Source of the DNA: Ecdyonurus torrentis
Lineage: Eukaryota > Arthropoda > Insecta > Ephemeroptera > Heptageniidae
Assembly (NCBI GenBank): GCA_949318235.1
Contig: OX439133.1
Span: 14,082,757-14,146,756 of the forward strand
DNA: 64,000 nucleotides
Reading direction: 5' to 3'
The number at the start of each line of letters is the position of its first letter. Position 1 is the stretch's first letter. The translations under genes were made by a program, and so were the position numbers. Positions 25,110 through 37,413 of this stretch are shown here, in pieces. The notes beneath the pieces were generated by a model, which was not told the origin of the DNA, made no database searches, and saw only the letters and a program-made list of their open reading frames with translations.

Positions 25110-25950
25110 ACTAAATATAATTTACTTGTTTTAATGTTTATAATATCATTTTAAATCCAATAACAAATTATTATTAAATGTAATAATTTGCAAAAAATCC
25201 ACTATGTCATGCATCAACAGGCCACACGCACTTTTAAATACGTGTGTGTACGAATACGAATCCAATTATCCGTAACCAAATTATTTATATCATTTTTTTT
25301 TTTTTTTTTTTTTTTTTTGTATATGACTTTCTCTTTATATTAATTTTATTTGTTAATTAATCATGCGACCGCGGCGAGCTTGTGCTGCATAGAGTATTGT
25401 GCGTATTCGTACATGCGTAAATATTTAATTTCAGTATCTTTTTGTTATAATCTTTATTTCCAGAACTAATTTACTTTTATGTGTATTATTTCGAAAGTAT
25501 TCATAATGTACACATTTTTTTATTATATATTTTATTATTTTTGGCCTAGAAAATCATATAACCGTAAATTGTTCCTTTTTTTTTTTTTTTTTTGTAATGA
25601 TTTTTGAATAATCGTAATCCAAGGTGTAAATGAGAGGAAATCATATATATACGCAGTAATAGTCTCTATCTCCATATATGGATGTCTTATAATGCTATAA
25701 TATAATATTATATTATTAAAGTATAGTCTTTATTAAGGCTATTTCATTTATATAGGGCTTGAAACAGGATATTTTCTTTAATTAAAAGATTTAATTGTCC
25801 CTATTTATAGAAGGTGTCTGTTTTGAAACCCTCTTTTCATTTAGAACCTTTGAACACAATTTTTATCATACAAATTATTACAGACGATGTAATGCATTAA
25901 AATTGTCTATTAATATCAGAAAATTTAAACTTCAGTTATTGAAAAAAAAA
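25110..25950. other. AT-rich stretch, no gene seen
   Basis: Poly(T) at 25291-25318 and 25577-25594. A CpG-containing patch at 25366-25400 (CGACCGCGGCGAGC type) has no readable frame. Confidence 0.5.
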
Positions 25951-25961
25951 AAATAAAAAAA

Positions 25962-26016
<55 letters not shown>

Positions 26017-26060
26017 AAAAATAAATAAACGAAAAAAAAAATAAATAAAAAAATAAAAAA
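25940..26060. repeat. (AAAT)n microsatellite
   Basis: AAAT/AAATA array of about 70 bp with A-rich flanks. Confidence 0.9.
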
Positions 26061-26064
26061 TTAT

Positions 26065-27020
26065 AATAAAACTTTAGCAATCCAAATTACTCGTATTTGA
26101 TGCAAATTTTCACCCTATACCGTATTTATCTCTGATTGTATAAAAACTTGAATATCGTGCTACTATAATGAAGCTTGTAGATCATACTTTTTAACTAATG
26201 ATCCTAATAATAATTACAATAATAAATTACCTTTTTTTTTATTTTATTTTTTATTTTTAAATTTTATTTTTAGTGAGATTTATATAAAACTAAAGCGGGT
26301 AGCCTACTTTACAAGTTCTCTCACCAGTTTGTTACGGTAGAAGGGTTGTTATAAGTGACATAATATGCGTGAATATATAAATATTATATTGGTAAAAACG
26401 TCCTATCTTATGATCTATCATTGAGTGGAAATTTTTTCATGAGGTCAGGATCTCTTTAATTATTATACTTATAAAAGTATATAAATATTTTGATTCAACG
26501 ACAGTTTATGTTGCGTAAAAATAATCTCTTTCTAACTACAATAGTTGAGATTCATTACATACATTATTATTATTATAATTACTACCATATTAGGTAAGAT
26601 AATTAGTGCTAAAGTAATAGTGATTATATATATACATATATCTAAATATTTTCACTCCTCTTATAGCAAATCAATAATCTAAAAGTTCGTGTCCAGCCGC
26701 AAGGTTTTTATAATTCTTAATTAGTTTTGATTTATAATTAATATAATAAGATATATCTTAATTATGAAATTTTTTGATTTAGTTTATTGTTATAATGTTT
26801 TTTTTTTTATAATTATTAGGGTCATTTGATTGTTTATGTGACTGTCTATATATTTATTATTATGTGATATCTTATTTCCAATCAAGTTTAGATTTAATTT
26901 AAAATTGCTTTGTTTTTTTGAAAAAGAAAGTCAAAATGTGAAGTTTTGGTTTTAATTAAGGAAATGAGTTAGAGAATTATGACATTTGTTGTGATTTTTA
27001 TTTGATTTGTCTATCTCTGT
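26065..27020. other. AT-rich stretch, no gene seen
   Basis: Contains GGGTAGCCTACTTTAC near 26297, a short word also seen near 18352, 38645, 43625 and 50461. Otherwise unremarkable. Confidence 0.5.
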
Positions 27021-27027
27021 ATCAATC

Positions 27028-27291
27028 CATTCATTCATTCATTCATTCATTCATTCATTCATTCATTCATTCATTCATTCATTCATTCATTCATTCATTC
27101 ATTCATTCATTCATTCATTCATTCATTCATTCATTCATTCATTCATTCATTCATTCATTCATTCATTCATTCATTCATTCATTCATTCATTCATTCATTC
27201 ATTCATTCATTCATTCATTCATTCATTCATTCATTCATTCATTCATTCATTCATTCATTCATTCATTCATTCATTCATTCATTCATTCATT
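27028..27291. repeat. (ATTC)n microsatellite, ~264 bp
   Basis: Essentially perfect tetranucleotide array of about 66 units. The Ser-Phe-Ile-His frames are artefacts. Confidence 0.97.
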
Positions 27292-27299
27292 TTCCTAAA

Positions 27300-27538
27300 T
27301 TTATATGAAATCGTTGATAAAGAGCCTAAATTCATAGCAAAGCTACGTACTGTATAATGTAGAATTATGTAATGATAAAAACAAATATTATTTAATTGTA
27401 TTTTAATACGGGAAAAAAGACGTTAACCGACTGAGAATTGATTCGAATGAGGAAGTGAATCGACTGTTTTCATATAAGATAATACTTATATATTTAATAT
27501 TAAATAAAAGAAATATCCATGGCAAAATTGACTTTGCA

Positions 27539-27570
<32 letters not shown>

Positions 27571-29040
27571 GAATGAAACAAATAATATAACTTATATAAT
27601 AATAAAATCTTCAGTTAAAAAAAATTGTATGCAAGATGCTATTGAGAATTAAAATATGATATTTTTATTGCAATTATCATTCTCTCTCTCTCTCTCTCTC
27701 TAAGCCTCTGTCTAAAAAAATTGAGGTTCTACACTATAGCATATGGCTAGCGAGTGGAAGAATATATTTTTTTAAATAAAAGCGAGAAGACGTCAATTAG
27801 AAATTAATGACAGAAGTGCAAAGTACCGTTATAAAAAAAAAAAGGAGATATTTTCGCACACTTGAAAGACATGCAGTAGCATATAGTAATATTTACATAA
27901 AGTAACAGTACATTACTGATGTATAATACATAGGTAATGACTTGAAAATATCTTAGAAATATCATTTGTCATGTAATGACCACCCTTGTCGTATAACCCT
28001 TTGACATTTCTACCGCTAACACTGATGCAGGTAAAAAAAAAAAATAAAAAAAATGTAGATTTCATGTGTGGTCATTTTTATACAATACTAGACTAATACC
28101 TTATATTTAGGTCTTTGATTATATTTTTATGCTCATAATTTGGCTTAAAAATCATGATGTAATAATTGAAAAATGTTACTCGTGCACCAGTTTTCATTTT
28201 TATATTATGATTCTTGTTTAATTTTTGCACTTCAAGATTGTTGTCCATTGATAGATAAAGTTGATATCTCTGGACTTATGATTGTTTATTTGTTTTTCTT
28301 ATAAAAACACTAAAATATACAAGATTTTGATAAGAAATACGTGCTATAGATAAAAGAATGAAACGTTATTATTTTTCCAGTCACAGAAAAAAAAAAAAAA
28401 AAAAAAACGTAAAAACTAGTTTTATAGATTTTGATTGTTTAAATACGTGTCATTGATAAAAATAGTAAAAATAAACTCTGAGTAATACTAATAACTAATC
28501 TTTGCGCATTAAAAGAAAAATCATGCAAAATGACTATATAGTAATTTTGCGGAAGCTATATGATAACATATTGAGTGTAATGAACCATTTTTTGTTCTTT
28601 TTCTTTGCTGTTTTTGTATGCCATATTTATAATATTATGCGGGAATGTAATATAGAAACCCTTAGACTGTATATAATTATATATCTTACCACATGTAAAC
28701 TAGACTAGACACTGACGACTGACTACAAACAAAGAAGAGATTATTTATATTATTTATTATTATTATCTATATTATTTAGTTTATTTCTATATATATTACA
28801 GAGCATATTGGCTCATTATGTTGTACAGTACTGTACCAAAAACTTTAGGTGTCACCACTGCAGAAATGAAGCTGCGTTGTAAAAACTATTTTTCAGAACA
28901 TAATGAAACATACTAACAACAAAATATGATATTTTATAAAAGTATTTACTGTTTCTTATATGATGCAGTGAAATGTATGTCAATTTTTATTTTTCTGTGT
29001 ATAGGTTATGATAAGACGTATTAGAAGTATAATAGCACGG
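27300..29040. other. AT-rich stretch, no gene seen
   Basis: Poly(A) at 27540-27569 and 28387-28406, short TC array at 27680-27701. Short frames here lack conserved motifs. Confidence 0.5.
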
Positions 29041-29044
29041 ACTG

Positions 29045-29285
29045 GAACTGCATATAGTTCTGGTTCCTAAAACCATTTAGAACCGCTTTTTTTTAAAAGC
29101 GGTTTTGATACACAGTTCTTTAGAACCGGCTTTTGAGTATCGGTTCTAGGAGTCACCTTATATAAAAGTTTAGGTATACAGAAAGAAGGTTCGCTGAAAA
29201 AAGGACCTCGGTTAAAAGGTATACTACTCTGGGAACTATTTTCTTTTCGTTAAGAACCGCTAATTTAGAACCGGTTCTTATAGGA
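29045..29285. repeat. GAACCG-rich palindromic cluster
   Basis: AGAACCG or its reverse complement recurs at least five times (29081, 29104 reversed, 29123, 29253, 29267). It includes the hairpin GAACCGCTTTT/AAAAGCGGTTTT. An AAAGGACCTCGG fragment related to the hairpin at 637 lies inside. Probably decayed foldback DNA. Confidence 0.5.
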
Positions 29286-29289
29286 ATGG

Positions 29290-29861
29290 TCCTTTAAAAA
29301 TTGCATATCTCGGAAACGTGGTAAGAACTGCAAATATTAGAGGCGCTTTTGTTCTCTGATACATATAGATTACGGATTGGGTATACCAGTATAATGGAAG
29401 TGTGGATAATGATATTATGGCCGATTTGATGTCATGTTCAAAATATGGATATACATTGGAATTCCCCATACAAAGGTGGCTAATAATAAAAGGCTGTATA
29501 AACTGATGAATACACGTACGTGCACGTGATATCAAATATAAACTTACATAAATTGTAATTGAGATAAAATTGATTATTTTTGTGTTGTAAAGTTTTTTTT
29601 ATCATTCTGTTTATGTAATGTATATTTATTATTTTAATATGATCAATATAATTAAACTGTCCTATATTCAAACGAAGGAATATTTGCAGTAAAAAAAAAA
29701 AAAAATGGAAGATGTAGCCTCATTTATAAATAGAGCATTAATGGATGGAAAATTCATTTAAAATTCTTTAAAAAAGTAAATTCATTATGTATTTATGCCG
29801 TATAAGATTTTGAATATTCATTTTTTCGAGCGAAATTGAATCTTTATAGCAAAATCATAAT

Positions 29862-29897
<36 letters not shown>

Positions 29898-30925
29898 TTT
29901 CTATATTTTATAGAACCGCTTTCAAAATAAACGAAAACAAAAGCAAAACTTCTCAATTTGATACTTATTTTTAAACTGAAAGGACTAAAAGTTAAAAAAA
30001 TAAAAATATTTGTGAGAGATGAAAAATGACTGGTTGATAGCTATGCATGATATTGTGATGCACCCAAGAGAAGGATACATGGATGTGGGCATGTAACTAC
30101 ATCTCTTATGTACCATTTGTCATTACTATATGACGTGTATAACATCTCTTTGTGTGACTGACCCACCCTCACCTCCACCTTATGCTGCTTGCACCAGGTA
30201 TAGGTATTACCATTTTGTAGCAGCTTGGGAAGCTTTGTGAATCTTGGAGAGATAGGTATACAGATACCAAAATCTTAAAAAAAAAAAAAAAAAAAAGTTT
30301 TTTTTTTTAAACTTGAACAAAATATAAAAACGATTGATAAAAAATAAATATCTAATATCTAATCTATAAATATCTAACAAAATCTAAATATTGAAAGATT
30401 TTGAAGTAAATTCACTCTTGGTAATTGAATTAATATAAAATAGTGATACATTGCAATGTTTCAGACTAAAAATAAGGTATGCTACAATTGTTTTCGTACA
30501 ATGTTTGAAAAAAAAAAAAGAAAAAAAATATATATTGTAATTTTTACTCGATATAGCCTTGCCAAAATTATTATAGCGCATAATATTGTTCTTACGCTTT
30601 GAAAGGACCTTTAACATCCGATACGTTTACTATCAATAAACTATATATACCAATATTCAATTTAATTCTATAATAAAAATTGAATTCTAAAATTTCAGCT
30701 TTATTCTTTCATATTTGAAACAAACAGCTATATGGTTAACAGTTAACACTCATTGTAGAATAATTTTTTATGAAAAAAAACAAAAAAAACAACAACAACA
30801 ACAACAACAACATGTCAGTTTTAAAAATATTGACTATATAAAAGCAATTTCGATGTCCCGATCCAATCCTTCGGGAAATCAAAAATTAAAGTTTCATCTG
30901 TATATAGCTTCAAGAGATAGAACAC
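29290..30925. other. AT-rich stretch, no gene seen
   Basis: TC array at 29872-29894, poly(A) at 30278-30296, short AAC array at 30790-30812. No gene recognised. Confidence 0.5.
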
Positions 30926-30930
30926 AATGT

Positions 30931-31266
30931 TTAAAGCCATAGACCACATAAAACAACAATTGCTTTTGAATGAATAAACACGAAATGGGATCTTCAAAAC
31001 TGATGACAATTTTTATCAGAATGTTAATGTAGCCCCCCACGAGAGAGCATGAAAATACTGTAAAGTATGCAATTTACGTGAAAATTCATGTGTATGACAT
31101 CAGAAACATGCAAAAATTCGTATGAAAATGTTGTGCGGGTTGCATAAATCGAATATTCTGATCACTGCTACGGGATTACAATTGGGTTTTGAGACAAACT
31201 AAAGTTATTTATGTAAGTCCCATCAAGTGTTTTGTTTTTATGTTTTTGTCTGGTCTATTCCTTTAA
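30931..31266 (+). mobile_element. MITE family A, copy 4
   Basis: From TTAAAGCCATAGACCACATA to CTGGTCTATTCCTTTAA, 336 bp, TTAA at both ends. The CRE position has decayed to TGACATCA. Confidence 0.85.
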
Positions 31267-31798
31267 GTTTTCATTAACACGTCTGGTATATTATAATAAT
31301 TAAGTTAGAACCAAATAACAACCAGTGAATAAATTTCAATGAATAAAATTAAAATTTGCATAAGATAATTATAGAATACGCACGTATGAGATATTTATAT
31401 ATTTTCTTATTTATTTTGCTGTCAACTATAAAATTTATAATATAACTCCTTTTATTTACTCCCATCTACTTGTTGACAAACTATACAATAAAGTTGAAAA
31501 TTCATTAAAAATATATTAAATATAACCTTTATATTATTATACTACATCCAAAGTATTGAAGTACTTCGAAGTTTAGTTTTGTAAGCAAATATTACTGTAG
31601 TAAATCAGCCTGTGGGAGTTCTTCATCAATTAAGACGAGGTATAAAGAGCAAGGCTACTTATATGTTATCAGTATAATAATTGATAAGAGAGAAGTTTTT
31701 TAAGATTACAAAGATCACGCGTCAATTTTTTCTTCTTCTTTTTCTTTCACTTCGATGTCTCTGTGCATTGAGGTTGTATCGTGGTGTTCTTGGGCTAT

Positions 31799-32015
31799 TT
31801 TTTAACCCAATTTTAGTGTTATTACTGTTAACCATATTATACATCAAGTTTTTGTTTTTTTAACCCAATTTTAGTGGTCCTGTTAACCAAATAATACATC
31901 AAGTTTTTGTTTTTTTAATCCATCTGTTAAACAAATTATACATGAAGTTTTTGTTTTTTTAACCCAATTTTAGTGTTACTGTTAACCAAATTACATCTCA
32001 AGTTTTTGTTATCTA
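31799..32015. repeat. Tandem repeat, four units of ~45-60 bp
   Basis: Four imperfect copies of TTTAACCCAATTTTAGTGTT ... CTGTTAACCAAATTATACAT ... CAAGTTTTTGTT, starting near 31801, 31859, 31914 and 31957. The third unit is shortened. Reads as a minisatellite; the overlapping short open frames are not genes. Confidence 0.8.
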
Positions 32016-32376
32016 TTTTTGTGTCAGTTTTAACCCAAATTTGTGTATTGAGTTTGCGGAGTTAAGTGTTGAATAACCCCCAAAAAAGGTCAATTTTAAC
32101 CCTTAAAATGTTGTTCGCTCAAGAAAATAATTATGTTAATAAAAGTTATAGTAATATTAACCTGCATTCTAAAATGGTAAGCAAACTTGTGTTATTTTTT
32201 TGCAATAATTTTTGCTATAGAGAATTATACTTTTTATTATTGTTTGTATTTTCTTTCTTTGAAAAGTTATTAAATAATTTTACAATTTATGAAACTTTTA
32301 CGATACTTTTATTAGCTTTATTGTCAAAGTGGTGAAAATGTTCTGAAATAATATATAGTATTTTTGAGTGAATTAA

Positions 32377-32434
32377 ATTGGGTACTTGGTTTTAATTACG
32401 CCTCAGCGCCATGTTTGATTACCAAGTGCCCAAT
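32377..32434. repeat. Short hairpin
   Basis: ATTGGGTACTTGGTTTTAAT pairs with TTGATTACCAAGTGCCCAAT around a loop containing CGCCTCAGCGCC. No second copy was found. Confidence 0.55.
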
Positions 32435-32804
32435 ACACATACTTGACGTAATTTGATGCAATGAAAAGACCCCGACAATTATAAACTTTGTACCTATATA
32501 CAAATACCGCGCAATATTATTAATATTATGCAATAATACATTTGATTACGCATCCAAACTCTATATAATTTTGCAAAATTATGAAAGATCCATGATATAA
32601 TAAAGTTTACTGCATATATACGAATACAAAAATATTGCTCTATGCTATATAAACGTGTTTTTATATACATTGCAATAATATTTAATTATTAATTTTTTGT
32701 TAAAAGTGCAATTAGTAATTATATAGTGGCTTTACAGTATGATCATATCAATTATTTATTATTTTTTAAGATAGTTTACACACAAAAGTATAATTATTTA
32801 TGTT

Positions 32805-32823
32805 GGGGGGGGGGGGGGGGGGG
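32805..32823. repeat. Poly(G) tract, 19 nt
   Basis: Uninterrupted G run, rare in such AT-rich DNA. Other G runs are at 49646-49661, 61362-61377 and 62557-62570. Confidence 0.95.
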
Positions 32824-33776
32824 AGAAATACAAAGTAATTAAGTATTAAAGATGAATTAAAATAAAATTTCAAACTAACTTTCAAATTAAATTTTGCGGT
32901 GAGCAAATTAAATATAACTCCAGGTGATTTCAACGCACGCAAATGTATACCAGCTAAATTGTATATCACACGTGTCTTAGATTTTGTTCTATATAATATT
33001 TATTTTCAATATTTGCACAATCTTAAAAAGATATTCTTTACAAACAAGATAACAAGATGTGGTGTCTTTGTATTTTTTGTCAAAACTTAAGTCCAATTCT
33101 ATAATATAAATATAATACTATGATGTATCTTATGGTCGCGTGTTCATATTAAATTTGATCCTGCAATATTGCATTATGAAAATTACTATATTACATACAT
33201 TACTATATGGTAATAGGGTAATATAGTATTCGCCCAATAAAAGCCGTTAATTATTATTATTATTACTCCATCTCGGACCCTATCTTTAAGTCAATATGCA
33301 AAAATGTAGACTTATACACGGAGGAAAAAAGTAACTTGAATGAAGTAAAATGTTACTATATAATGAAGTAAAATCTATGGCACGATATTTGTTTAGTAAA
33401 ATTTTACATTTTTTGCAATGTAAAAAGTTACCTAGCAAGCAATGTAAAAATTAACGTAGCGCTGTATAGTATAAAATAGCTTAGCGCGCTAGGTTAAAAG
33501 TTACCTAGCATGCAATGTAAAATCTTACAACGAAAGCTAGGTTTATTTTTTACCTTGCAAACTGGGTTATTATTTACATTACTTATTAGTTAAATTTTTA
33601 CTTTGCAAATTTGGTAAATTTTTATTATATTTTAAAATAATTGTTATATGTTAAACTGCCTATATATTTTATACTAGAAAAAAATATATATTACTGAAAT
33701 ATGACTACACATTATAGATTAGAAAATGAATACTTTATACAAAATAATACAAAATTTTATCTTGTTTACAGTCCAC

Positions 33777-33782
33777 TTTTAT
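33777..33782 (-). terminator. Possible polyadenylation signal AATAAA (minus strand)
   Basis: TTTATT on the plus strand reads AATAAA on the minus strand, about 120 bases past the candidate stop at 33902. AATAAA is common by chance in AT-rich DNA, so this only modestly supports the gene candidate. Confidence 0.3.
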
Positions 33783-33901
33783 TAAAAAAAATCAAACAGA
33801 ATTACAAAATAATGCATACCTCATTATAACATTATAAAATATTTTTCAAACAATTTTGTACAACGTTTTGAGACTTACGATTTTTACGAGCCCTGTCCTT
33901 T

Positions 33902-34100
33902 TCATAAACACTTATTAACACAATTTTTAAGTTTCACGGTTTTTGAACATTCACTTATTATCCAATAGTCAAATATAATAGATCGATGCGATGTGTTCCG
34001 CGACGGCTTGATGTTCATTAGATGGGACAGTCGTGTAGCTATGGCTATCGTAGAGAAAAGTTGTTGACCAAACAAAGACGGTTGCACTTTCCACACAAAC
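33902..34100 (-). CDS. Candidate 3'-terminal exon, unknown product
   Basis: Minus-strand exon candidate. Read on that strand, it follows TTTTATTCTCCAG (a good 3' splice site, AG at 34102-34101). It stays open for 65 codons (FVWKVQPSLFGQQLF ... KLKNCVNKCL) to a stop at 33902. Downstream on the minus strand there is an AATAAA at about 33782-33777. With the exon at 34258-34305 the frame is continuous across a 157-bp GT-AG intron. I recognise no domain. It lies inside element G, so it may be the remnant of the element's own gene or a captured host exon. The other frame, also open for 43 codons, makes the reading uncertain. Confidence 0.3.
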
Positions 34101-34257
34101 CTGGAGAATAAAATAAAACGTACACCATTAAAATATGATATTAAATGATTCATTAAAAAAGTCAATACTTAAGAATTTTCAAAAAAAAAAAAAAAAAAAA
34201 AAAAAATTCAATTTTGTAAAATAAAATTATGATGAAATAAAATTTTTTTATACTTAC

Positions 34258-34305
34258 ATTAGGGCAGTATATTTTGAAGCGGCATGTTGCATACATGTAA
34301 TCCAT
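34258..34305 (-). CDS. Candidate short internal exon (48 nt)
   Basis: Minus strand. Preceded by AATCTACAG (AG at 34307-34306) and followed by a strong donor GTAAGT (34257 downward). Read to join the 33902-34100 frame, it encodes WITCMQHAASKYTAL. This has the W-x(3)-M-x(3)-A spacing often seen in the last helix of PH domains, but 15 residues cannot prove that. Splicing to the next exon uses a 157-bp intron with a T-rich tract on the coding strand. No earlier exon was found. Confidence 0.25.
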
Positions 34306-35263
34306 CTGTAGATTGTATTCTATATAGTTGTTTTTTTGCACAAGATATAAAACGCATTATAGCAAGAAGTTAGTTTCACTATTAATTTTCATATAACACA
34401 ATATATTTTGTATGAAAACTGCTTCAATTTTTTAGTAAGTGGCACAGATATTTGTTCGCTGTATAAGGAAAATTCCATACTGAAGGTTGTTTACGCTTAA
34501 ACAGGGTGCACAAAATTAAAAAACACGGACTTTCACCCCTAATTGGTTTACTGCGCAACGCAAATAAAATTAACCTTGCACAAGGGCAGACCCTTTAGTA
34601 AAAAGTCACCTAGCTTGCTAGGTAACTTTTTACTCAGCACGGAATGTAAAATTTATAAAATCCAAAATAAAGTAAAATTTCACTCTTTTTAAGCTTAAAA
34701 TTTACAATGCACTGCTAGGTAACTTTTTACATTGCAGTGCTGGGTAAAAATTTAACCTAGCGTGCGTGGTAAAATTAAATTCTACTTTATTTAATGTGTT
34801 AAAATTTACACACACGTGCGAAGTAAAAATTAACTCAAAAATAATGTGAAAAAATACTTTAAGCAGTGTAAAATTTTACATAGATGTGTTTTACAGTGCA
34901 ATTTTACCTAGATTGTAGTAAGTTTTTACAATATTGTTAGGTGAATTCAAAAAGTTACTATGCTACAAGGTAACTAATTTTCTCCGTGTAGAGTGCAATG
35001 TAAATATATATGTATAAGTACACCTTGGTGTTTAATAAATAAAATAAATTATTACTACAACGTTAAATAAGGTCCCCGTATGCAATATAATATTTATAAT
35101 TCTATACTGCATTGTTATAAAATTTATAATACTGCAGTATCTGAACAAAACTAAAAACGTGCGTTTGAAAAAAAAAAATAATAATAATAATAAATAAATA
35201 AAAATAATTAATAAATAAATAAAATCTACCAAATTTAATATTAGTCGCATGTACAAAAATAGA

Positions 35264-35755
35264 TATGTGTATAATAATTATGCTATAGCCCATTTTTAGC
35301 AACATTTATTCATTACAGCATAATTATTGCTAATATTGCTATAACGCATAATTATTACAGAATGTCATAAATATTATAAGTATTTCATTGTGCTGTTTCG
35401 ATTTAGCATTTCACATAAAAAAAATGGTGCATTGCTTTAATTACGAATACTAACTTATATTTGAGGTCAACACTTTTGAGTTATTATTAGTAGCTAAAAT
35501 AATGCATTTTAGTAAGTTATAAACAATAGATAATTTAATTTGTTTTCAGTTTTTTAGGGCTTTTAAGTTACATTAAATATTGTTAATAATTTGCTAAAAC
35601 ACATTATTTTAGCTGCTCATAATAACTCAAAAGTGATTATTTTAAATAAGTTAGGATTTTGTAACTGCACCATTTTTTTTAGTGTTATGCTACATGGTGA
35701 CATAAATGCAGCATAAATTATACGTATTTTTGGTTCTTTCTGTGCGCGATGATGG
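35264..35755. mobile_element. MITE family F copy, interrupted by element C
   Basis: The left part (GTGTATAATAATTATGCTAT ... TTTCGATTTAGCAT) and right part (TTATGCTACATGGTGACATA ... AGCATAAATTATACG) are F sequence. They are separated by a C element at 35412-35694. Confidence 0.65.
35412..35694. mobile_element. Hairpin element C, copy 2 (nested in F)
   Basis: CACATAAAAAAAATGGTGCA at the left and TGCACCATTTTTTTTAGTG at the right. Inner arms TAGCTAAAATAATGCATTTT and AAACACATTATTTTAGCTGC are inverted copies. Somewhat more diverged than copy 1. Confidence 0.75.
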
Positions 35756-35804
35756 AGATGAATTACCGAAGTATCTTATATATTGTTGTGATGAAATAAA
35801 TTTT

Positions 35805-36120
35805 ATGCGCTATATATCCTTGCACGTTGCACATCCTTACGCTTTGTCACCATGTTTGTGGTGCCTAGTGCATTGTCCAGCATAGGGGAAACATCATTTC
35901 TCCTTACCTAATTTTTCACATAAAAAAAGGTTATTTCAGCTGAACGAATTTTTCTCATATTCTTGTAGCTTATTAGGAGCTAGAATTAAGGCTTTGATTG
36001 AGGTTTGAAGCTTCTTTTGCTATTAAAAAAAATAAAAATGACGTTTTTCCTATGCTGGCCTATGTATTCCTGACCAACAAAATGGCAGCTCTTAAATATG
36101 AGTACAACCAGTCTATAATT
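35805..36120 (+). mobile_element. Divergent relative of MITE family B (copy 8)
   Basis: Same order of blocks as B: CGCTTTGTCACCATGTTTGT, GTCCAGCATAGGGGAAAC, a CTCATATTCTTG-type middle, CCTATGCTGGCCTATGT, AATGGCAGCTCTTAA and a final ACAACCAGTCTATA. Each block differs at many positions, so it is an older or separate subfamily. Confidence 0.5.
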
Positions 36121-36509
36121 AAATAGATTGTTTTAGATAAAGTAAATATAATATACAGAAGCATAGACTGGTGCATTTCTTTTATCTTCAATGCAGACTT
36201 TCAATACAATAGTACTTATTGATTACTTATCAGTATTGAGTTTGATAACATTTATACAAGTATCAATCAATATATTAAAGTACTTACTTATCTCATTTCA
36301 TGTTTTTTTACTCATATTTTTGTTTCGATTATTATCATTTTTATCTTGTTATTATTTAACTTTTAATTAGCTTTATTTCGTTATTTATCAGCATTATCGC
36401 AATTAAAAGATTTAATACAATTTTTAGTTTTTTTTTTTATAATCTTTGTATTTTTAAAAGAAAAATACATATACTTCAGATAGCATTACTTATGCCGAGT
36501 ATGGGAACA

Positions 36510-36848
36510 TTAAAGGCATAGACAAGAAATAAACAATAACATTTAAAGCACCAAACACTTGATGCGGGACTTACATAATGACATCAGTTTGTCTCAAAAC
36601 CAAACTGTAGCAGTGATGAGAAAATCTCGACTTATGCAACCCGCACAACATTTTCATACTAATTTTTGCCTGCTTTTGACGTCACAAACAGGAATAGTCA
36701 TGCAAATAGCATTTACAGTATTTTCACGCACTCTCGTGGGGCTACATTTAGATTCTGGTAAAAATTGTCACCAGGTTAGGCGATCCCATTTTGTGTTTAA
36801 TCTTTCCATACTAAAAATGTTGTTTCATGTGATGGTCTATGTCTTTAA
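36510..36848 (-). mobile_element. MITE family A, copy 5
   Basis: Reverse orientation, TTAAAGGCATAGACAAGAAA to ATGGTCTATGTCTTTAA, 339 bp. A perfect TGACGTCA is kept near 36677. An open frame across it (36559-36873) is an artefact of the repeat. Confidence 0.8.
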
Positions 36849-37304
36849 TATTGATGTTGAAAGATTTTTTTGAATTGAGTATTTATGGTAAAGGTAAGGT
36901 CTCGGTGCAATATTTTTCAAAAAAAAAAAAAAAAAAAAAAAAATCAGAAATAGTCCATAGTCCTACAAATAGGAAAGGAAATTGAAGTTCCATACCATCA
37001 TTAATTAATCCACCCAATTTTTAATCGTTTTGTAGACCATATCACCTTATATATTTAGGTATGATAACCTCGTGAAATTTTCCATTATTTAATTTGATAT
37101 CGAGTATATTATGTATTATAGAGCCAGTGAACCGGTTCACATGATGTTTGTGTCAACTTTGTTGTTATCTAACATATGTACTGATAACGTCCTCGTATAC
37201 AGTTTAGGTCTAATTTTAAACATAATCTGGGTGTATTACGTTATATTGTGCAATATGTGAGATTTTTTTTTTTGATGATGATTTTTTGCGGAGAAAGCTC
37301 TGCA

Positions 37305-37379
37305 CAATGGAGCTTATCGGTTTAGCGCGCGGGGAGACGCGGAGAAAGATAAGGGTCCTCTAAATTTACATAACGGTTA

Positions 37380-37413
<34 letters not shown>

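Larger units (their letters stand above)
33315..34990. mobile_element. Element G: 1.7 kb inverted-repeat transposon
   Basis: Starts TACACGGAGGAAAAAAGTAA and ends GGTAACTAATTTTCTCCGTG + TA, so the termini are inverted repeats beginning TACACGGAG. The outer ~300 bp at the left and ~400 bp at the right are built from repeated words (GTAAAAAGTTACCTAGC, GCAATGTAAAA) in both orientations. The ~900 bp core (about 33640-34570) is unlike the arms and holds a minus-strand spliced reading frame. The TACACGGA end resembles that of the F elements. The superfamily is not identified. Confidence 0.7.

Noticed and set aside
27002..27357. 98- and 116-codon frames of Ser-Phe-Ile-His repeats
   Set aside because: Product of the (ATTC)n array; no independent coding support.
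36559..36873. 104-codon open frame
   Set aside because: Lies across MITE A copy 5; the same positions in other copies are not open.
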